A DNA stretch of 42,717 nt. Origin: an uncultured Ignavibacteriota bacterium (GTDB lineage: Bacteria > Bacteroidota > Ignavibacteria > UBA10030 > UBA8401). A program made the position numbers and the translations under genes. The stretch lies in NCBI GenBank assembly GCA_903861125.1, contig CAIOTF010000027.1:1-42717 (forward strand), in the 5' to 3' direction. The notes under the pieces were generated by a model. It worked only from the letters and a program-made list of their open reading frames with translations, was not told where the DNA came from and ran no database searches. Of the stretch, positions 7,960 through 17,602 are shown piece by piece. Numbering within the stretch: position 1 is the first letter of the stretch; each line of letters starts with the position of its first letter.

Positions 7960-10900
7960 ATGCCGTATACAATGAATCTCCATAAGTTCTTTCATGATTT
8001 ACAAAATGAATCCTATGCAATAATGAAGTATGCCGGGATTGATGAGTATATCCCGGGAAGTGACATTGATATATTTGTTCAGGATATCCAAAGCGTAGTG
8101 AAAAAGATTGTGGCAAGTGGAAACGAATACCTGGACCATGGTTACGAAATAAATGTCATTGATAATCTTGAAAAGCACTCATATGTCGATTTCCGGAGGA
8201 ATAACAAAATTGAGTTTCGCTTTGATATCTACGAACATTTCAAGATGTACAACAATGCATTTATTGAAGAGCGATATTTAACACAATTATTGAACCATAG
8301 AAAACAACTGGAAGCATCGTTCGAAGGTAAAGAATATACTGTGTCGGTGCTGGGTAGTGAAGACGAATTGGTATTAAGGTATCTTGAATATGCTGATTGG
8401 CATAAAAAAAGACCGGATAAGATAAAGCATATTGAATATATACTGAAAGAACTGAAGGTGAATCCTTCTATCATCAGTTTCTTAAAGATCCTCCGTGAAT
8501 ATACCTCTGTCATTCCGCCGGACGAAAAACAAATACAAGAGTGGGTGAGAGAACAAAATATTCGTTCATTCTCGGAGCATATACGAAATAACTGCGCCGA
8601 AAAACGAACTACGGAGACAGAAAATGTACTGCATCATAATGATGCAACGATGCAAAAATGTGTTTGCATTATTTTCAGTAAAGACAGACCTCTTCAGCTT
8701 GATGGCACACTTCGATCGTTGTATGCGCGGTGTCAGGATTCCAGCCATTTTAACGTCAAAGTACTGTATCGAGCTTCGGAAGATTGCCAGCCGTTGTATG
8801 ATGAGTTGATCCGGGATTATCCTTTAACAAAGTTCATCAGCGAGAAAGACTTCCGAAAAGATCTCTTGGACCTTATCGACGGTTCAGAAAATGTTATGTT
8901 TGCAGTCGATGATAATCTGTTCATCCGTGATTTTACGTTGGCGGAAGTAATTAAATCTCTTCAGCAGCAGAAGCATGCATTAGGTTTTTCGCTACGCTTG
9001 GGTCACAACACAACATACTGTTACCCGCTTAATGCTGCACAAACGCTACCGACATTCAACACAATTACCGGGCGAGTTATGGCCTTCGACTGGACAAAAG
9101 GCGAAGGGGATTTTAATTATCCGATGGAAGTGTCTAGCTCTGTCTATCGTACCTCCGTACTACTGCCGTTGCTCCAAAAAATTCAGTTTAAGAACCCAAA
9201 TACTCTTGAGGGCGAACTAGCTGCCTGCACGACATTATTGACTGAACGTCCTCAACTTCTTTGTTTTGAGCAGTCGCACGCATTCTGCAATCCGGTAAAC
9301 ATGGTTCAGAGCATCTGCAAAAACAGGACGGGAGGGTTAGCCGAGTATTCACCGGAAAAACTGGCTCAGCTGTTCAGAGAAGGGAAGAGGCTGAATGTTG
9401 AAGCATATAAAAATATGACACCCACCGGCTGTCATCAGGATGTTCCCCTCTATTTCAATCAATCATCTATTCCGCTTGTTTCAATCATCATTCCATGTTA
9501 CAAACAGGCGAAGTATCTTACGGAAGCGGTACAGAGTGTAGTCAATCAGACGTTTACGGACTGGGAACTTATCATTGTTAACGATGGTAGTCCGGACGAA
9601 ACAATTACTGTTGCAAGGGAACTAACGGTTCGTCATCCAGAAAAAAATATTGTCCTGGTCTCCAAACCAAATGGAGGTCTTGCCGATGCCCGCAATGCCG
9701 GTATTCGTGCTGCAAAGGGGAAATATATTTTGCCGCTGGACGCGGATGATATCATCAGCGCCGGTTTTTTACAGGAAACAGTGACCGTATTGAACGAACA
9801 ACCGGAAATATCGGTGGCATATACAGATCTGCAATGCTTCGAAGGTTCAAATGAAGTTATTCCCAAAGGTGAATTCGCAACGAATCTTCTGCTTGAGAAC
9901 CGGGTTGCATACTGCTCCTTATATCGGCGTGAAGTGTGGGATGTTGTTGGGGGTTACAATCCGAACATGAGTGTTGGGTACGAAGACTGGGATTTTTGGG
10001 CGGGGGCAATAGAGCATGGTTTCCATGGTCAGCGCATACCGAAAAATCTTCTTCTCTATCGTGTCCGAAACGGCAGTATGGTAACGGCTGCAATACAGCA
10101 CCACCATAGCTTATTCGCCCGTATTATTCTCAATCACCCCCGCGCTTACGATGAAAAATCGGTCAGCCGTGCAGAGAAATTATTGCATGATCATCCGTTG
10201 CCGGCACCGCGGTCTAAGAAGTTGCGTATATCCGTTATTATTCCCTGTTACAATCAGGCGCACTATTTGCCGGAATCGGTAAAAAGCGTAGCAGAACAAA
10301 CTGACACAGATTGGGAAATCATTATCGTCAATGACGGTAGTCCGGATGATACGAATGCAGTTGCTGCAAATCTCATGAGGCAGTATCCCGGAAGGATCAC
10401 TCTTCTGGAAAAGACAAACGGTGGCTTGCCCTCAGCCCGTAATGCGGGGATCCGAGCTGCTCAAGGTGAATATATTTTTCTCCTTGATGCCGATGATCGG
10501 ATCCAGCCGACAATGCTTGAAAAAACAAAGGCGGTGCTGGCAAAAAATCCAAGGGTTGGATTTGCCTATACCGATATTCAGCATTTCGGCGCAATGACAA
10601 GCATATTTGCTCTGCCAGATTTTGACCGGGCAACACTCATAGCGAAGGACAATATCGTCTGCGGTAATTGCCTTGTCCGTAAATCCGCATGGCAGCAGGC
10701 GGGCGGATACAATGAGTTAATGCGCGAAGGGTATGAAGATTGGGACTTTTGGATCGGCTGTGTTGAAAAAGGATGGGATGGATACTGCATACATGAACCG
10801 CTGTTCTGTTACCGTAAGAGTTCACAGAGCATGCTGGGCCAGGCAAATCAAAAACGTGAACGGCTTATTGCTACGATTATCTGCAATCATCCCAAATTGT

Positions 10901-12756
10901 ACGACGACAAAACAGTGGCATTAGCGGAGAAAACTCTGAACAAGCCTTCACTGTCTGTTCCGAAAAACACAGTTGCACATCCGGCCGCAGTACCGCTCCG
11001 CATAACATACCTTATCAGCAGTATTCTTGGTGTTACCGGCGGCAATCAAACGCTGTTAAAACAATGTAACGCCATGGTGCGGAAAGGTCACAGCGTCACC
11101 ATTATAACATACAGCGGCAAACCGGTGTTTATGCAGGTTTTGGCAAATGTGCTAACCGTGCCTGCGGGTGAGCCGATGTCGAAATATGTTCCAGTCAGTG
11201 ATGTTGTTGTGGGAACGTACTTTCTTAATGCCCGTGAATTAAAAAATATTTCTGCAACAGTAAAAATATATTTTGCACAAGGAGATCAATTTGTTTTTGA
11301 GGACTCTTCTGCTGCATTAAGTGCTGCGCAAAAAAAACAATTACAGGAATGGAAACAATTATCAAAAGAATCCTACTGTCAAACAGATGTTAAATTTATT
11401 GCGAACTCTCGCAATCTTGCCGGTGCAGTAGAAAATAAATACGGCCGTACTGCTGATGCAATTGTACCGGTTTGTATCGATCAGACAATATTCCGGCCGT
11501 TACAGCGTTCGTTGCTTCACGCAAAGCCCCGCATTCTTATTGTCGGACCCGATATGAAAGGTTCCGCGATGGAACCGCTGACATTCAAAGGCATCGGTGA
11601 TATTCGGGCTGCAATGGAAATGCTGAAGGCGAAAGGGGTAGACGTTACAGCAGTGCGTATGTCGAATTCGGCTCCCGAAATATTTAAGGATTTTCCATGC
11701 GAATTCTACGCTGTTCCAAGCGACGAACTGAAAACATTTCTGTACGGAACTGCAGCGATTCTTGTGTATGCGTCGCATTATGACTCATGTCCGATACCGC
11801 CGCTTGAAGCGATGGCTGCCGGTGCTGCTGTTGTTTGCACGGCCACAGCCGGAGCAAAAGAATATTGTAGAAATGAAGAGAATTGTTTGCTTGTCCCAAT
11901 TCAATCTCCCGGTGAATTGTGCAATGCCATAGAGCGGTTATTAAACGACAAACAGCTGCGTGATACGGTTATACGCGGCGGATTTGAAACAGCGAAACAG
12001 TTCCCCCGGGAACGGGAATGGAATGAAATGGAAAAGCTATTCTCTGCATACGTTCGGGAACGGCGCGTTAATACCGGAATTGCAACACATTCTGCAGATA
12101 AAAAAAATCTTGACGAGATCCATGCCTGTCTTGCAAAAAAGCAATATGCGGAAATCTTTCTTCTTACATATGCACTTCCGCCTGATACGAAGCAGGCATT
12201 CAACGAGGAAGTGCTGATTCTGCACGGATGTGCTTATTTAGGTATGGCGGACCTTGCGAAAGCGCAAAGCAGTTTTGAACAGGCCCTGGCGGTGAATCCG
12301 GGTTCGTCCGATGCATGCTCGGGACTCGGTGAAGTATTCTACCGTGCCGAAATGGACGCAGAATCGAAAACAATGTTCGAATGGGCCGTGGTCAACGACG
12401 GCGAGAACATTGCTGCCAGAAAAGGTTTAGCAAAAATCAACAAAGTGTTGCAGCTGCGAAGTTCAGATAATTCTCTGCTTGCACCGCAGATCGATGATGC
12501 TATCGGGCGGGCGGAAGAGTTGATCAATTGCGGAGAGATCGATCAGGCCAGAGAGATCCTCAACGAAGTGATCAAGGCGGATCTGTATCATATTGATGCC
12601 CTGAACGATCTGTCTGTATGCAGTATTATCGACAACAATGTTCAGAAGGCCGCCGAGATCATATCGCTGATCCTGGCGATCGATCCGGACAATGAAATTG
12701 CACTTGAAAATATTGCATTGATTGAACAACAGTCAGTGGAAACCTCTGTCAGTTAA
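7960..12756 (+). CDS. Giant multi-domain glycosyltransferase (NTase-like, GT-A, GT2, GT2, GT4, TPR)
   Basis: About 1598 residues from the ATG at 7960; upstream in-frame starts (TTG 7906, GTG 7921) overlap the preceding gene and are less likely. Domains in order: a nucleotidyltransferase-like fold with GSDIDIFV (Asp35, Asp37); a GT-A-like domain from about 233 with FAVDDN (Asp317-318); a GT2 domain from about 505 with IIPCYKQ, NDGS and LDADD (Asp594); a second GT2 from about 755 with Asp843; a GT4-like domain from about 1013 to 1368 with the ...PPLEAMAAG acceptor-site motif (Glu1283); and a TPR tail (about 1380-1598). The two GT2 modules are similar enough to suggest internal duplication. It lacks a signal peptide or membrane segments, so it is probably cytoplasmic. 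The position next to flagellin suggests stepwise glycan assembly on flagellin or another surface polymer; that is inference. Confidence 0.85.
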   Translation: MPYTMNLHKFFHDLQNESYAIMKYAGIDEYIPGSDIDIFVQDIQSVVKKIVASGNEYLDHGYEINVIDNLEKHSYVDFRRNNKIEFRFDIYEHFKMYNNAFIEERYLTQLLNHRKQLEASFEGKEYTVSVLGSEDELVLRYLEYADWHKKRPDKIKHIEYILKELKVNPSIISFLKILREYTSVIPPDEKQIQEWVREQNIRSFSEHIRNNCAEKRTTETENVLHHNDATMQKCVCIIFSKDRPLQLDGTLRSLYARCQDSSHFNVKVLYRASEDCQPLYDELIRDYPLTKFISEKDFRKDLLDLIDGSENVMFAVDDNLFIRDFTLAEVIKSLQQQKHALGFSLRLGHNTTYCYPLNAAQTLPTFNTITGRVMAFDWTKGEGDFNYPMEVSSSVYRTSVLLPLLQKIQFKNPNTLEGELAACTTLLTERPQLLCFEQSHAFCNPVNMVQSICKNRTGGLAEYSPEKLAQLFREGKRLNVEAYKNMTPTGCHQDVPLYFNQSSIPLVSIIIPCYKQAKYLTEAVQSVVNQTFTDWELIIVNDGSPDETITVARELTVRHPEKNIVLVSKPNGGLADARNAGIRAAKGKYILPLDADDIISAGFLQETVTVLNEQPEISVAYTDLQCFEGSNEVIPKGEFATNLLLENRVAYCSLYRREVWDVVGGYNPNMSVGYEDWDFWAGAIEHGFHGQRIPKNLLLYRVRNGSMVTAAIQHHHSLFARIILNHPRAYDEKSVSRAEKLLHDHPLPAPRSKKLRISVIIPCYNQAHYLPESVKSVAEQTDTDWEIIIVNDGSPDDTNAVAANLMRQYPGRITLLEKTNGGLPSARNAGIRAAQGEYIFLLDADDRIQPTMLEKTKAVLAKNPRVGFAYTDIQHFGAMTSIFALPDFDRATLIAKDNIVCGNCLVRKSAWQQAGGYNELMREGYEDWDFWIGCVEKGWDGYCIHEPLFCYRKSSQSMLGQANQKRERLIATIICNHPKLYDDKTVALAEKTLNKPSLSVPKNTVAHPAAVPLRITYLISSILGVTGGNQTLLKQCNAMVRKGHSVTIITYSGKPVFMQVLANVLTVPAGEPMSKYVPVSDVVVGTYFLNARELKNISATVKIYFAQGDQFVFEDSSAALSAAQKKQLQEWKQLSKESYCQTDVKFIANSRNLAGAVENKYGRTADAIVPVCIDQTIFRPLQRSLLHAKPRILIVGPDMKGSAMEPLTFKGIGDIRAAMEMLKAKGVDVTAVRMSNSAPEIFKDFPCEFYAVPSDELKTFLYGTAAILVYASHYDSCPIPPLEAMAAGAAVVCTATAGAKEYCRNEENCLLVPIQSPGELCNAIERLLNDKQLRDTVIRGGFETAKQFPREREWNEMEKLFSAYVRERRVNTGIATHSADKKNLDEIHACLAKKQYAEIFLLTYALPPDTKQAFNEEVLILHGCAYLGMADLAKAQSSFEQALAVNPGSSDACSGLGEVFYRAEMDAESKTMFEWAVVNDGENIAARKGLAKINKVLQLRSSDNSLLAPQIDDAIGRAEELINCGEIDQAREILNEVIKADLYHIDALNDLSVCSIIDNNVQKAAEIISLILAIDPDNEIALENIALIEQQSVETSVS

Positions 12757-12772
12757 AAAAGAGATAATCACG

Positions 12773-14068
12773 ATGGTTTCAATAACGCTCGCTATGATCG
12801 TCAAGAATGAAGAACATTATCTTCAGGGATGCCTGGCATCCGCACGGCCGTTTGTTGATGAAATAGTCATCGTTGATACCGGATCGACCGATGCAACGGT
12901 TGAGATTGCAAAAAAATATGGTGCGAAAATATTCACCTTTGCATGGACGGGGAACTTTTCTTCCGCCCGGAATGAATCATTGAAGCATTCCACCGGCGAC
13001 TGGATCCTGTATCTGGATGCCGATGAGCGTATTATAGACGGCGGACAATTGAAAAAACTTGTGAGCAATCAGCAGATATGGGCATACACACTGCTTGTCA
13101 GCGGTAAAGTGAATCTGCCGTCTGGAACTGTTGATCAGGTGATGGCATATCCCCGTTTGTTCCGCAGGCATCCGAAAATACAATTTGAAGGTCATGTACA
13201 CGAACAGATAACACCTTCGATCATCCGTTTCGGTAAGAAGATCGTATGCTCTGATGCCGTCATCGAACATTTGGGATACGGCGTGAGTGTTGACGTAAAC
13301 ATTGAGAAGACTAAACGAAATATTGTTCTTCTGAAAAAGCAGCTGGAGAAACAACCCAACGACGAATATGCAAAATATCAGCTGGGAAACAGTCATGTTG
13401 TCTTAAAAGAATATGATCAGGCGGAACCCTTGCTTCAATCAATAGTTCGATCTTCGATTCTTGCCAACAGTATTAAATCGTCTATTTATAATTTGTTTGT
13501 AGAGATTGCATTAAGTAAGAATGATTATGATGAAGCTGAACAATGCTGCCGGAATTCATTAAAAATAATACCTGCTCAGACAATGGCTCGATGGTTTCTG
13601 TCGGGAATAACGGCAAAATGCGGTAAGTATGAAGACTCATTGAGTATCATTAATGAACTGCGGTCCAATCTCAGGCACACATCAAAGCTTGCGTATGATC
13701 TGGTCTTAAATGAAAATCAGATCCGGGAACGTGAATTGTATTGTTACGAAATGTTGTCCCGTGAAGCACTCCAGCGGTCTGATCCGGACGATGCGTATCG
13801 CTGGGTGAATGAGGCGGAAAGAAAAAAAATTCTCTCATTGCCGCTCCAGCGCAGAGGACTTGAAATTGCTCTTTCCCGACGGGATATTTCTTCGGCATGT
13901 TCAAAATTGGAGTATGTCATCAACAATTTGCCGGAAGAATCTGTAGCATTAAGGGATAAATTCAAGATACTACAGGGTAAACTAATAAAGTTTCAAGCGG
14001 TATCAAGCTCATCTACGCACAGTCATACCAAAAATCTTACTGAAACGGCTGCAGTACATATGCAGTAA
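12773..14068 (+). CDS. Family 2 glycosyltransferase with TPR tail
   Basis: A 431-residue protein. I start it at the ATG at 12773, where the GT2 fold begins (MVSITLAMIVKNEE); the longer frame from 12722 overlaps the preceding gene. The GT2 core fills residues 1-230, with DTGSTD at 35-40 and the metal-binding DAD at 82-84. Helical TPR-like repeats occupy about 195-400. GT2-plus-TPR proteins often transfer sugars to proteins or glycan precursors, and several act on flagellins. It follows the giant glycosyltransferase by 16 bp, so the two are probably co-transcribed, and it ends about 320 bp before the flagellin promoter. Confidence 0.85.
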   Translation: MVSITLAMIVKNEEHYLQGCLASARPFVDEIVIVDTGSTDATVEIAKKYGAKIFTFAWTGNFSSARNESLKHSTGDWILYLDADERIIDGGQLKKLVSNQQIWAYTLLVSGKVNLPSGTVDQVMAYPRLFRRHPKIQFEGHVHEQITPSIIRFGKKIVCSDAVIEHLGYGVSVDVNIEKTKRNIVLLKKQLEKQPNDEYAKYQLGNSHVVLKEYDQAEPLLQSIVRSSILANSIKSSIYNLFVEIALSKNDYDEAEQCCRNSLKIIPAQTMARWFLSGITAKCGKYEDSLSIINELRSNLRHTSKLAYDLVLNENQIRERELYCYEMLSREALQRSDPDDAYRWVNEAERKKILSLPLQRRGLEIALSRRDISSACSKLEYVINNLPEESVALRDKFKILQGKLIKFQAVSSSSTHSHTKNLTETAAVHMQ

Positions 14069-14390
14069 CCCCACATGTTGTCCCAGGGAGCAGTTTGCGG
14101 CGGCGGTAATGATGTATGAAAGTTTGTAAAAAAGCTTGTTGTTGTTCAACCTGTTTCTCTATAGAGAGAAAACTCTCTTTGTAACGTTCCGTACGAAACA
14201 CGGAAAATTTCTTAGTACCGCATTCAAAAGGACAATTATTTAAATAATTATCAGACGTTTCTCTTGATGGTAAGCACAAGACGACATCTTTTTTTCAAAA
14301 ATGTCTCTAAAATTCGCTAATTCAGGCTCTTTGCATCTATTTATTTCATAAAGATACATTCATAAAAACAGTGAAGAAAAAGGTAAACTA
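14069..14390. other. Gene-free stretch before the flagellin promoter
   Basis: About 320 bp between the GT2 gene and the flagellin promoter. It contains the small inverted repeat GACAT...ATGTC near 14283-14306 and a CTCTATAGAG palindrome near 14157. A minus-strand TTG-start frame (14037-14279, 80 codons) is discussed among rejected items. No clear terminator for the glycosyltransferase operon is visible. Confidence 0.5.
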
Positions 14391-14398
14391 GCCGATAA
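14372..14398 (+). promoter_or_regulatory. Sigma-28 (FliA)-like promoter of flagellin
   Basis: TGAA at 14372-14375, a 15-bp spacer, and GCCGATAA at 14391-14398. This differs by one base in the upstream element from the classical TAAA-N15-GCCGATAA flagellar promoter. The flagellin ATG is 84 bp downstream, after a GGGAGG ribosome binding site. Confidence 0.85.
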
Positions 14399-14481
14399 TA
14401 TATATACAGGCACCAAAAAAGTCTCACCAATAAATAATGGGCAAGGTAGCCCAAAACAACACATACATACAGGGAGGTATT

Positions 14482-15306
14482 ATGGCATTCTCAACAGGCG
14501 GTAGAATCAACACCAACATTAGTGCACAGCAGGCGTACAGTGCATTAAATGCAATCAGCCGGGAGCACGGAATTCATCAGCTTCGGCTGGCAACCGGTAA
14601 ACGCATCAACTCGGCATCGGATGATCCGTCAGGATACGTGATCTCCAAAAAAATGGATGCCCGCATGCGTGCAATGAGTTCCGCGGTGGATAACGTTGGA
14701 GACGCACAGAGCGTGTACGGCGTAGCCGAAGGCGGATATCAGACGATCGCAGACATTCTTGTCACGATCAAAGAAAAACAAGCGCGCGCAGCAAACGGCG
14801 CAATGGGTGATAACGAACTTGAAGCTATCGCATCTGAAATCAATTCGTTGGCATCTGAAATTGATGATATCGCCTCAACAACGAAGTTCAACGGTGTTGC
14901 GCTGTTAAGCAGCTCATATTCCGTGAATTTCCAGGTTGGAGAATCGTCCTCGGAAACACTGTCGGTTAATTTTACGGCAGATGTTTCGTCAACAACGTTG
15001 CTGACAGTTGCAGCCGGTTCGGTTACATCGGTCAATATTGCCGATTTGTCGGTCGATACTGCATTGAACGCAGTCAACGCTGCAATCGGAGATATTGGTG
15101 CTAATGTGAACAGATTGACAATTAAAGAGTCAAACCTGACCACTGCGATCACGAATACCGAAGCAGCAAAGAGCAGAATCATGGACGCTGACGTTGCCAA
15201 GGAACAGATCCAGGTATCGAAGCTCCAGATCTTGCAGCAGACATCTACAGCTCAACTTGCGCAGGCCAATTCGGCTCCGCAGAATTTCTTGGCACTTTTC
15301 CGCTAA
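14482..15306 (+). CDS. fliC: Flagellin (short, D0/D1 type)
   Basis: A 274-residue filament subunit. The start at 14482 is fixed by GGGAGG seven bases upstream; an in-frame ATG at 14437 lacks a site and would add unrelated residues. The N-terminal D0/D1 helices carry the flagellin hallmark LATGKRINSASDDPSGY. The C-terminal helix keeps AKSRIMDADVAKE and ends with LALFR. The central region (about residues 140-200) is short and rich in Ser/Thr, so the variable D2/D3 domains are essentially absent. Such Ser/Thr residues are the usual sites of flagellin O-glycosylation, and glycosyltransferase genes lie directly upstream. It has its own sigma-28-like promoter and a strong terminator, suiting high monocistronic expression. 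Confidence 0.97.
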   Translation: MAFSTGGRINTNISAQQAYSALNAISREHGIHQLRLATGKRINSASDDPSGYVISKKMDARMRAMSSAVDNVGDAQSVYGVAEGGYQTIADILVTIKEKQARAANGAMGDNELEAIASEINSLASEIDDIASTTKFNGVALLSSSYSVNFQVGESSSETLSVNFTADVSSTTLLTVAAGSVTSVNIADLSVDTALNAVNAAIGDIGANVNRLTIKESNLTTAITNTEAAKSRIMDADVAKEQIQVSKLQILQQTSTAQLAQANSAPQNFLALFR

Positions 15307-15316
15307 GAAAAAATCC

Positions 15317-15360
15317 AATAACGGAGGGTTCCGGTAACGGAACCCTCCGGGTTATTTTTT
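15317..15360 (+). terminator. Rho-independent terminator after flagellin
   Basis: A perfect 10-bp stem (15323-15332 with 15339-15348) closes GGTAAC. It is extended by AATAAC/GTTATT outside and followed by a run of six T. It lies just after the flagellin stop codon. Confidence 0.93.
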
Positions 15361-15395
15361 GATAATATTCTGTACCCAAATTTGGAAGGTGAGCC

Positions 15396-15779
15396 ATGTA
15401 CGCATTTCCGCAAACGGCAGAAACAATAAATCCCGGTATCGGCGCTGTTGTTGTGCCGAAAAAGAACAGTGCAGCAGATCGGTATCGCAAAGAGGAAGTG
15501 CTGAACCTTTCGCCGGTGCAGATCATTTGTAAGTTGTATGATATAGCAATTGTTGCAGCAAAGAAAAATGATATTGAATTATCGCGCCGGGCGATCAATG
15601 AATTGATCGCTGCTTTGAATTTTGAATATGCGGAAACTGCCCTCGGTTTATATCGTTTATACGATTACTCCAAAAAATGTTTACGGGAGGGCAAGATAGA
15701 TGAAACGGTGAATGTGCTGCAGGAACTTCGGTCCGCATGGGCTGAAGCATTTCATTTAGGGAAACATGCTCCGGAATAA
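15396..15779 (+). CDS. fliS: FliS flagellin export chaperone
   Basis: A 127-residue, mostly helical protein of typical FliS length. The region from YRKEEVLNLSPVQIICKLYD matches the FliS start (Y...I..aSP..lI..LYD). The next helix, AINELIAALNFE, and the LYRLYDY motif are also family features. FliS binds the C-terminal helix of flagellin in the cytoplasm and delivers it to the flagellar export gate. The ATG follows GGAAGGTGAG. The gene stands between the flagellin terminator and fliD, 14 bp before fliD, and probably starts a filament-assembly operon reaching to 18532. Confidence 0.92.
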   Translation: MYAFPQTAETINPGIGAVVVPKKNSAADRYRKEEVLNLSPVQIICKLYDIAIVAAKKNDIELSRRAINELIAALNFEYAETALGLYRLYDYSKKCLREGKIDETVNVLQELRSAWAEAFHLGKHAPE

Positions 15780-15793
15780 ATGAGGAACGGGTT

Positions 15794-17236
15794 ATGTCAA
15801 GCATAGCGAATTTGCAATTTTTTTCTCAGGTAGACGATTTGGTCGCGCAATACCGTGCCAGTGTGCGCAAACCGATCATTGCTACTGAGACAAAAAAAAC
15901 AAATTTAAATAGTCGCTTAACGGCTCTGTCCGATCTTCGAACAAAACTGAAGACGCTGAAGACAACCATCGACGACCTGAGTAAAACCGGGAGCGAATCG
16001 ACGATCAACGCATACAGTGTCTCTTCGAGTAATTCCGATGTCGCCACCGCTACCGCTACCGCGGTGGCAGGTGAAAGTTCGCATGCATTAAAGGTAACAC
16101 AGCTTGCAAAGAATGACACGATCGTTTCCAATAGATTAACAAGAACCGGGACTTCGATCATCGAATCGCAGCTCTCCGGTACTAAGTCGTTCGATATTAC
16201 AGTTAACGGAACGACCACTTCTGTTTCGGTAGACCTTGTGGACGGAGATACGAACAGTGCAATTTTAACAAAAATCACAAAGGCGATTAATGCTTCGGGA
16301 GCACAAGTCTCGGCTTCTGCCGTTATTGATACCACTTCAACGGCGCGCCTGATGCTGGTGAGTAAAACCACGGGCTCCGAACAGGCAATTTCTCTGGCAG
16401 ATTCATCCGGAACGCTTCTTGCTGATTTAGGTTTAACCAGTGATGTCTTAACAGGAAGAACAAAATCGAGTTCAACAACGGCAGGATACTCCAATACCAG
16501 TATCACAGATCTTAATTCAATTTTTAATATTGATGGAATTGATTTCGAAAAATCGACCAATGTTGTCAGCGATGTGCTGACCGGACTAACGCTTAAATTC
16601 TCCAGTATCCAGACGGAAAGTGATTCGCCGGTATTGATGAATGTTGCAGCCGATAAATCAAAAATGATCGATAAGGTCAAAAAATTTATTACCGATTACA
16701 ACAGTGCGTTGAGTTATTTAACGGCGAAAACAAGCATGGATGCATCTCTGAATGTTCGTCAAGTGCTGTCGGGCGATTCGACATTTGTCGGACTAAAGAT
16801 TGATCTGCGAAATATCATCAGCGGTGTAGTTTCAAGTGCCGCAACCGGAAATCCGAAAATGCTCACTGATCTTGGTATTGTGATCGAGCGTGACGGAACA
16901 TTGACAATGACCAGCACCGATATACTTGAAGAAAAATTGAGTTCTGTGGCAGCAGTAGCCGATCTTTTCAATTCCGCAAATGGAATTGCAACACAGATGA
17001 AAACGAAATTGCAGAGAATGTTGTCCTCGTCGGCCGGTTTGCTGGACGGTGCGGTGAAAACAACCAGCTCTCAAATAAAAAATTATACCGATCAGATCGC
17101 ACGGTTTGATGCACGGCTCGATAAACATGTGGAAAAATACAGGAACGATTTTTTGAAACTGCAGGCGGTGATGGCCCAGGTTTCGCAGCAGCAGGCTTCA
17201 ATATCAACAATTATGCAGGCGTATAATGGCGGTTAG
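15794..17236 (+). CDS. fliD: FliD flagellar filament cap (hook-associated protein 2)
   Basis: A 480-residue protein of usual FliD length. The N-terminal FliD domain (about 5-105) shows the typical coiled helix and the SSSNSDVATATATA segment. A Ser/Thr-rich central domain follows, and the C-terminal domain (about 230-470) contains the conserved LTDLGIVIERDGTLT stretch and a terminal helix. FliD forms the cap that folds flagellin onto the growing filament tip. GAGGAACG precedes the ATG. It sits between fliS and flaG, the order seen in many flagellated bacteria. Confidence 0.95.
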   Translation: MSSIANLQFFSQVDDLVAQYRASVRKPIIATETKKTNLNSRLTALSDLRTKLKTLKTTIDDLSKTGSESTINAYSVSSSNSDVATATATAVAGESSHALKVTQLAKNDTIVSNRLTRTGTSIIESQLSGTKSFDITVNGTTTSVSVDLVDGDTNSAILTKITKAINASGAQVSASAVIDTTSTARLMLVSKTTGSEQAISLADSSGTLLADLGLTSDVLTGRTKSSSTTAGYSNTSITDLNSIFNIDGIDFEKSTNVVSDVLTGLTLKFSSIQTESDSPVLMNVAADKSKMIDKVKKFITDYNSALSYLTAKTSMDASLNVRQVLSGDSTFVGLKIDLRNIISGVVSSAATGNPKMLTDLGIVIERDGTLTMTSTDILEEKLSSVAAVADLFNSANGIATQMKTKLQRMLSSSAGLLDGAVKTTSSQIKNYTDQIARFDARLDKHVEKYRNDFLKLQAVMAQVSQQQASISTIMQAYNGG

Positions 17237-17272
17237 TAGCAAATGATTGATTAATGCAAGGACGCAAATATC

Positions 17273-17602
17273 ATGACTCAAAACATACAACAAATAGATT
17301 CAGCAGCGGCAGTGATCGCCGAGGCACCGGTGAAGCAAACGCAGGAGCAGGTTTCGCAGATGGCGGTGATCAGGGAACAGAACAAGAAACTTCAGCAGGT
17401 GGTTGCTGACTTGAACGACATGATGGGAATGTCCGGCACGAAATTGTCTTTTGCGGTGGACCGGGCATCGAATAGAACCATAATTAAAGTTGTCGACGAG
17501 AAAACCCAGGAGGTGATCCGGCAGATCCCCTCTGAAGATGCAGTAAAAGTTGCGCAGCATATCCATGGTTTAATGGGGATCCTTTATGATGCTTCAGCAT
17601 GA
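17273..17602 (+). CDS. flaG: FlaG family protein
   Basis: A 109-residue protein. The C-terminal half carries the FlaG signature: LSFAVDRASNRTIIKVVDE followed by TQEVIRQIPSE. The N-terminal part is Gln/Ala-rich and probably helical. FlaG proteins affect filament length in several bacteria. AAGGACG precedes the ATG. The end overlaps the start of the next gene by 17 bp, which points to translational coupling. Confidence 0.9.
   Translation: MTQNIQQIDSAAAVIAEAPVKQTQEQVSQMAVIREQNKKLQQVVADLNDMMGMSGTKLSFAVDRASNRTIIKVVDEKTQEVIRQIPSEDAVKVAQHIHGLMGILYDASA

Noticed and set aside
14037-14279. 80-codon minus-strand TTG frame between the GT2 gene and the flagellin promoter, with a CPFECG segment
   Set aside because: TTG start with no binding site, overlaps the 3' end of the GT2 gene by 32 bp, and no family recognised. 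The composition is protein-like, so conservation in relatives could revive it.
16649-16656. GCCGATAA inside fliD
   Set aside because: Lies within coding sequence and has no TAAA/TGAA element 15 bp upstream.
15826-16680. 284-codon minus-strand frame opposite fliD
   Set aside because: Shadow of fliD: long because of its Ser/Thr-rich codon pattern; fliD itself is clearly recognisable.
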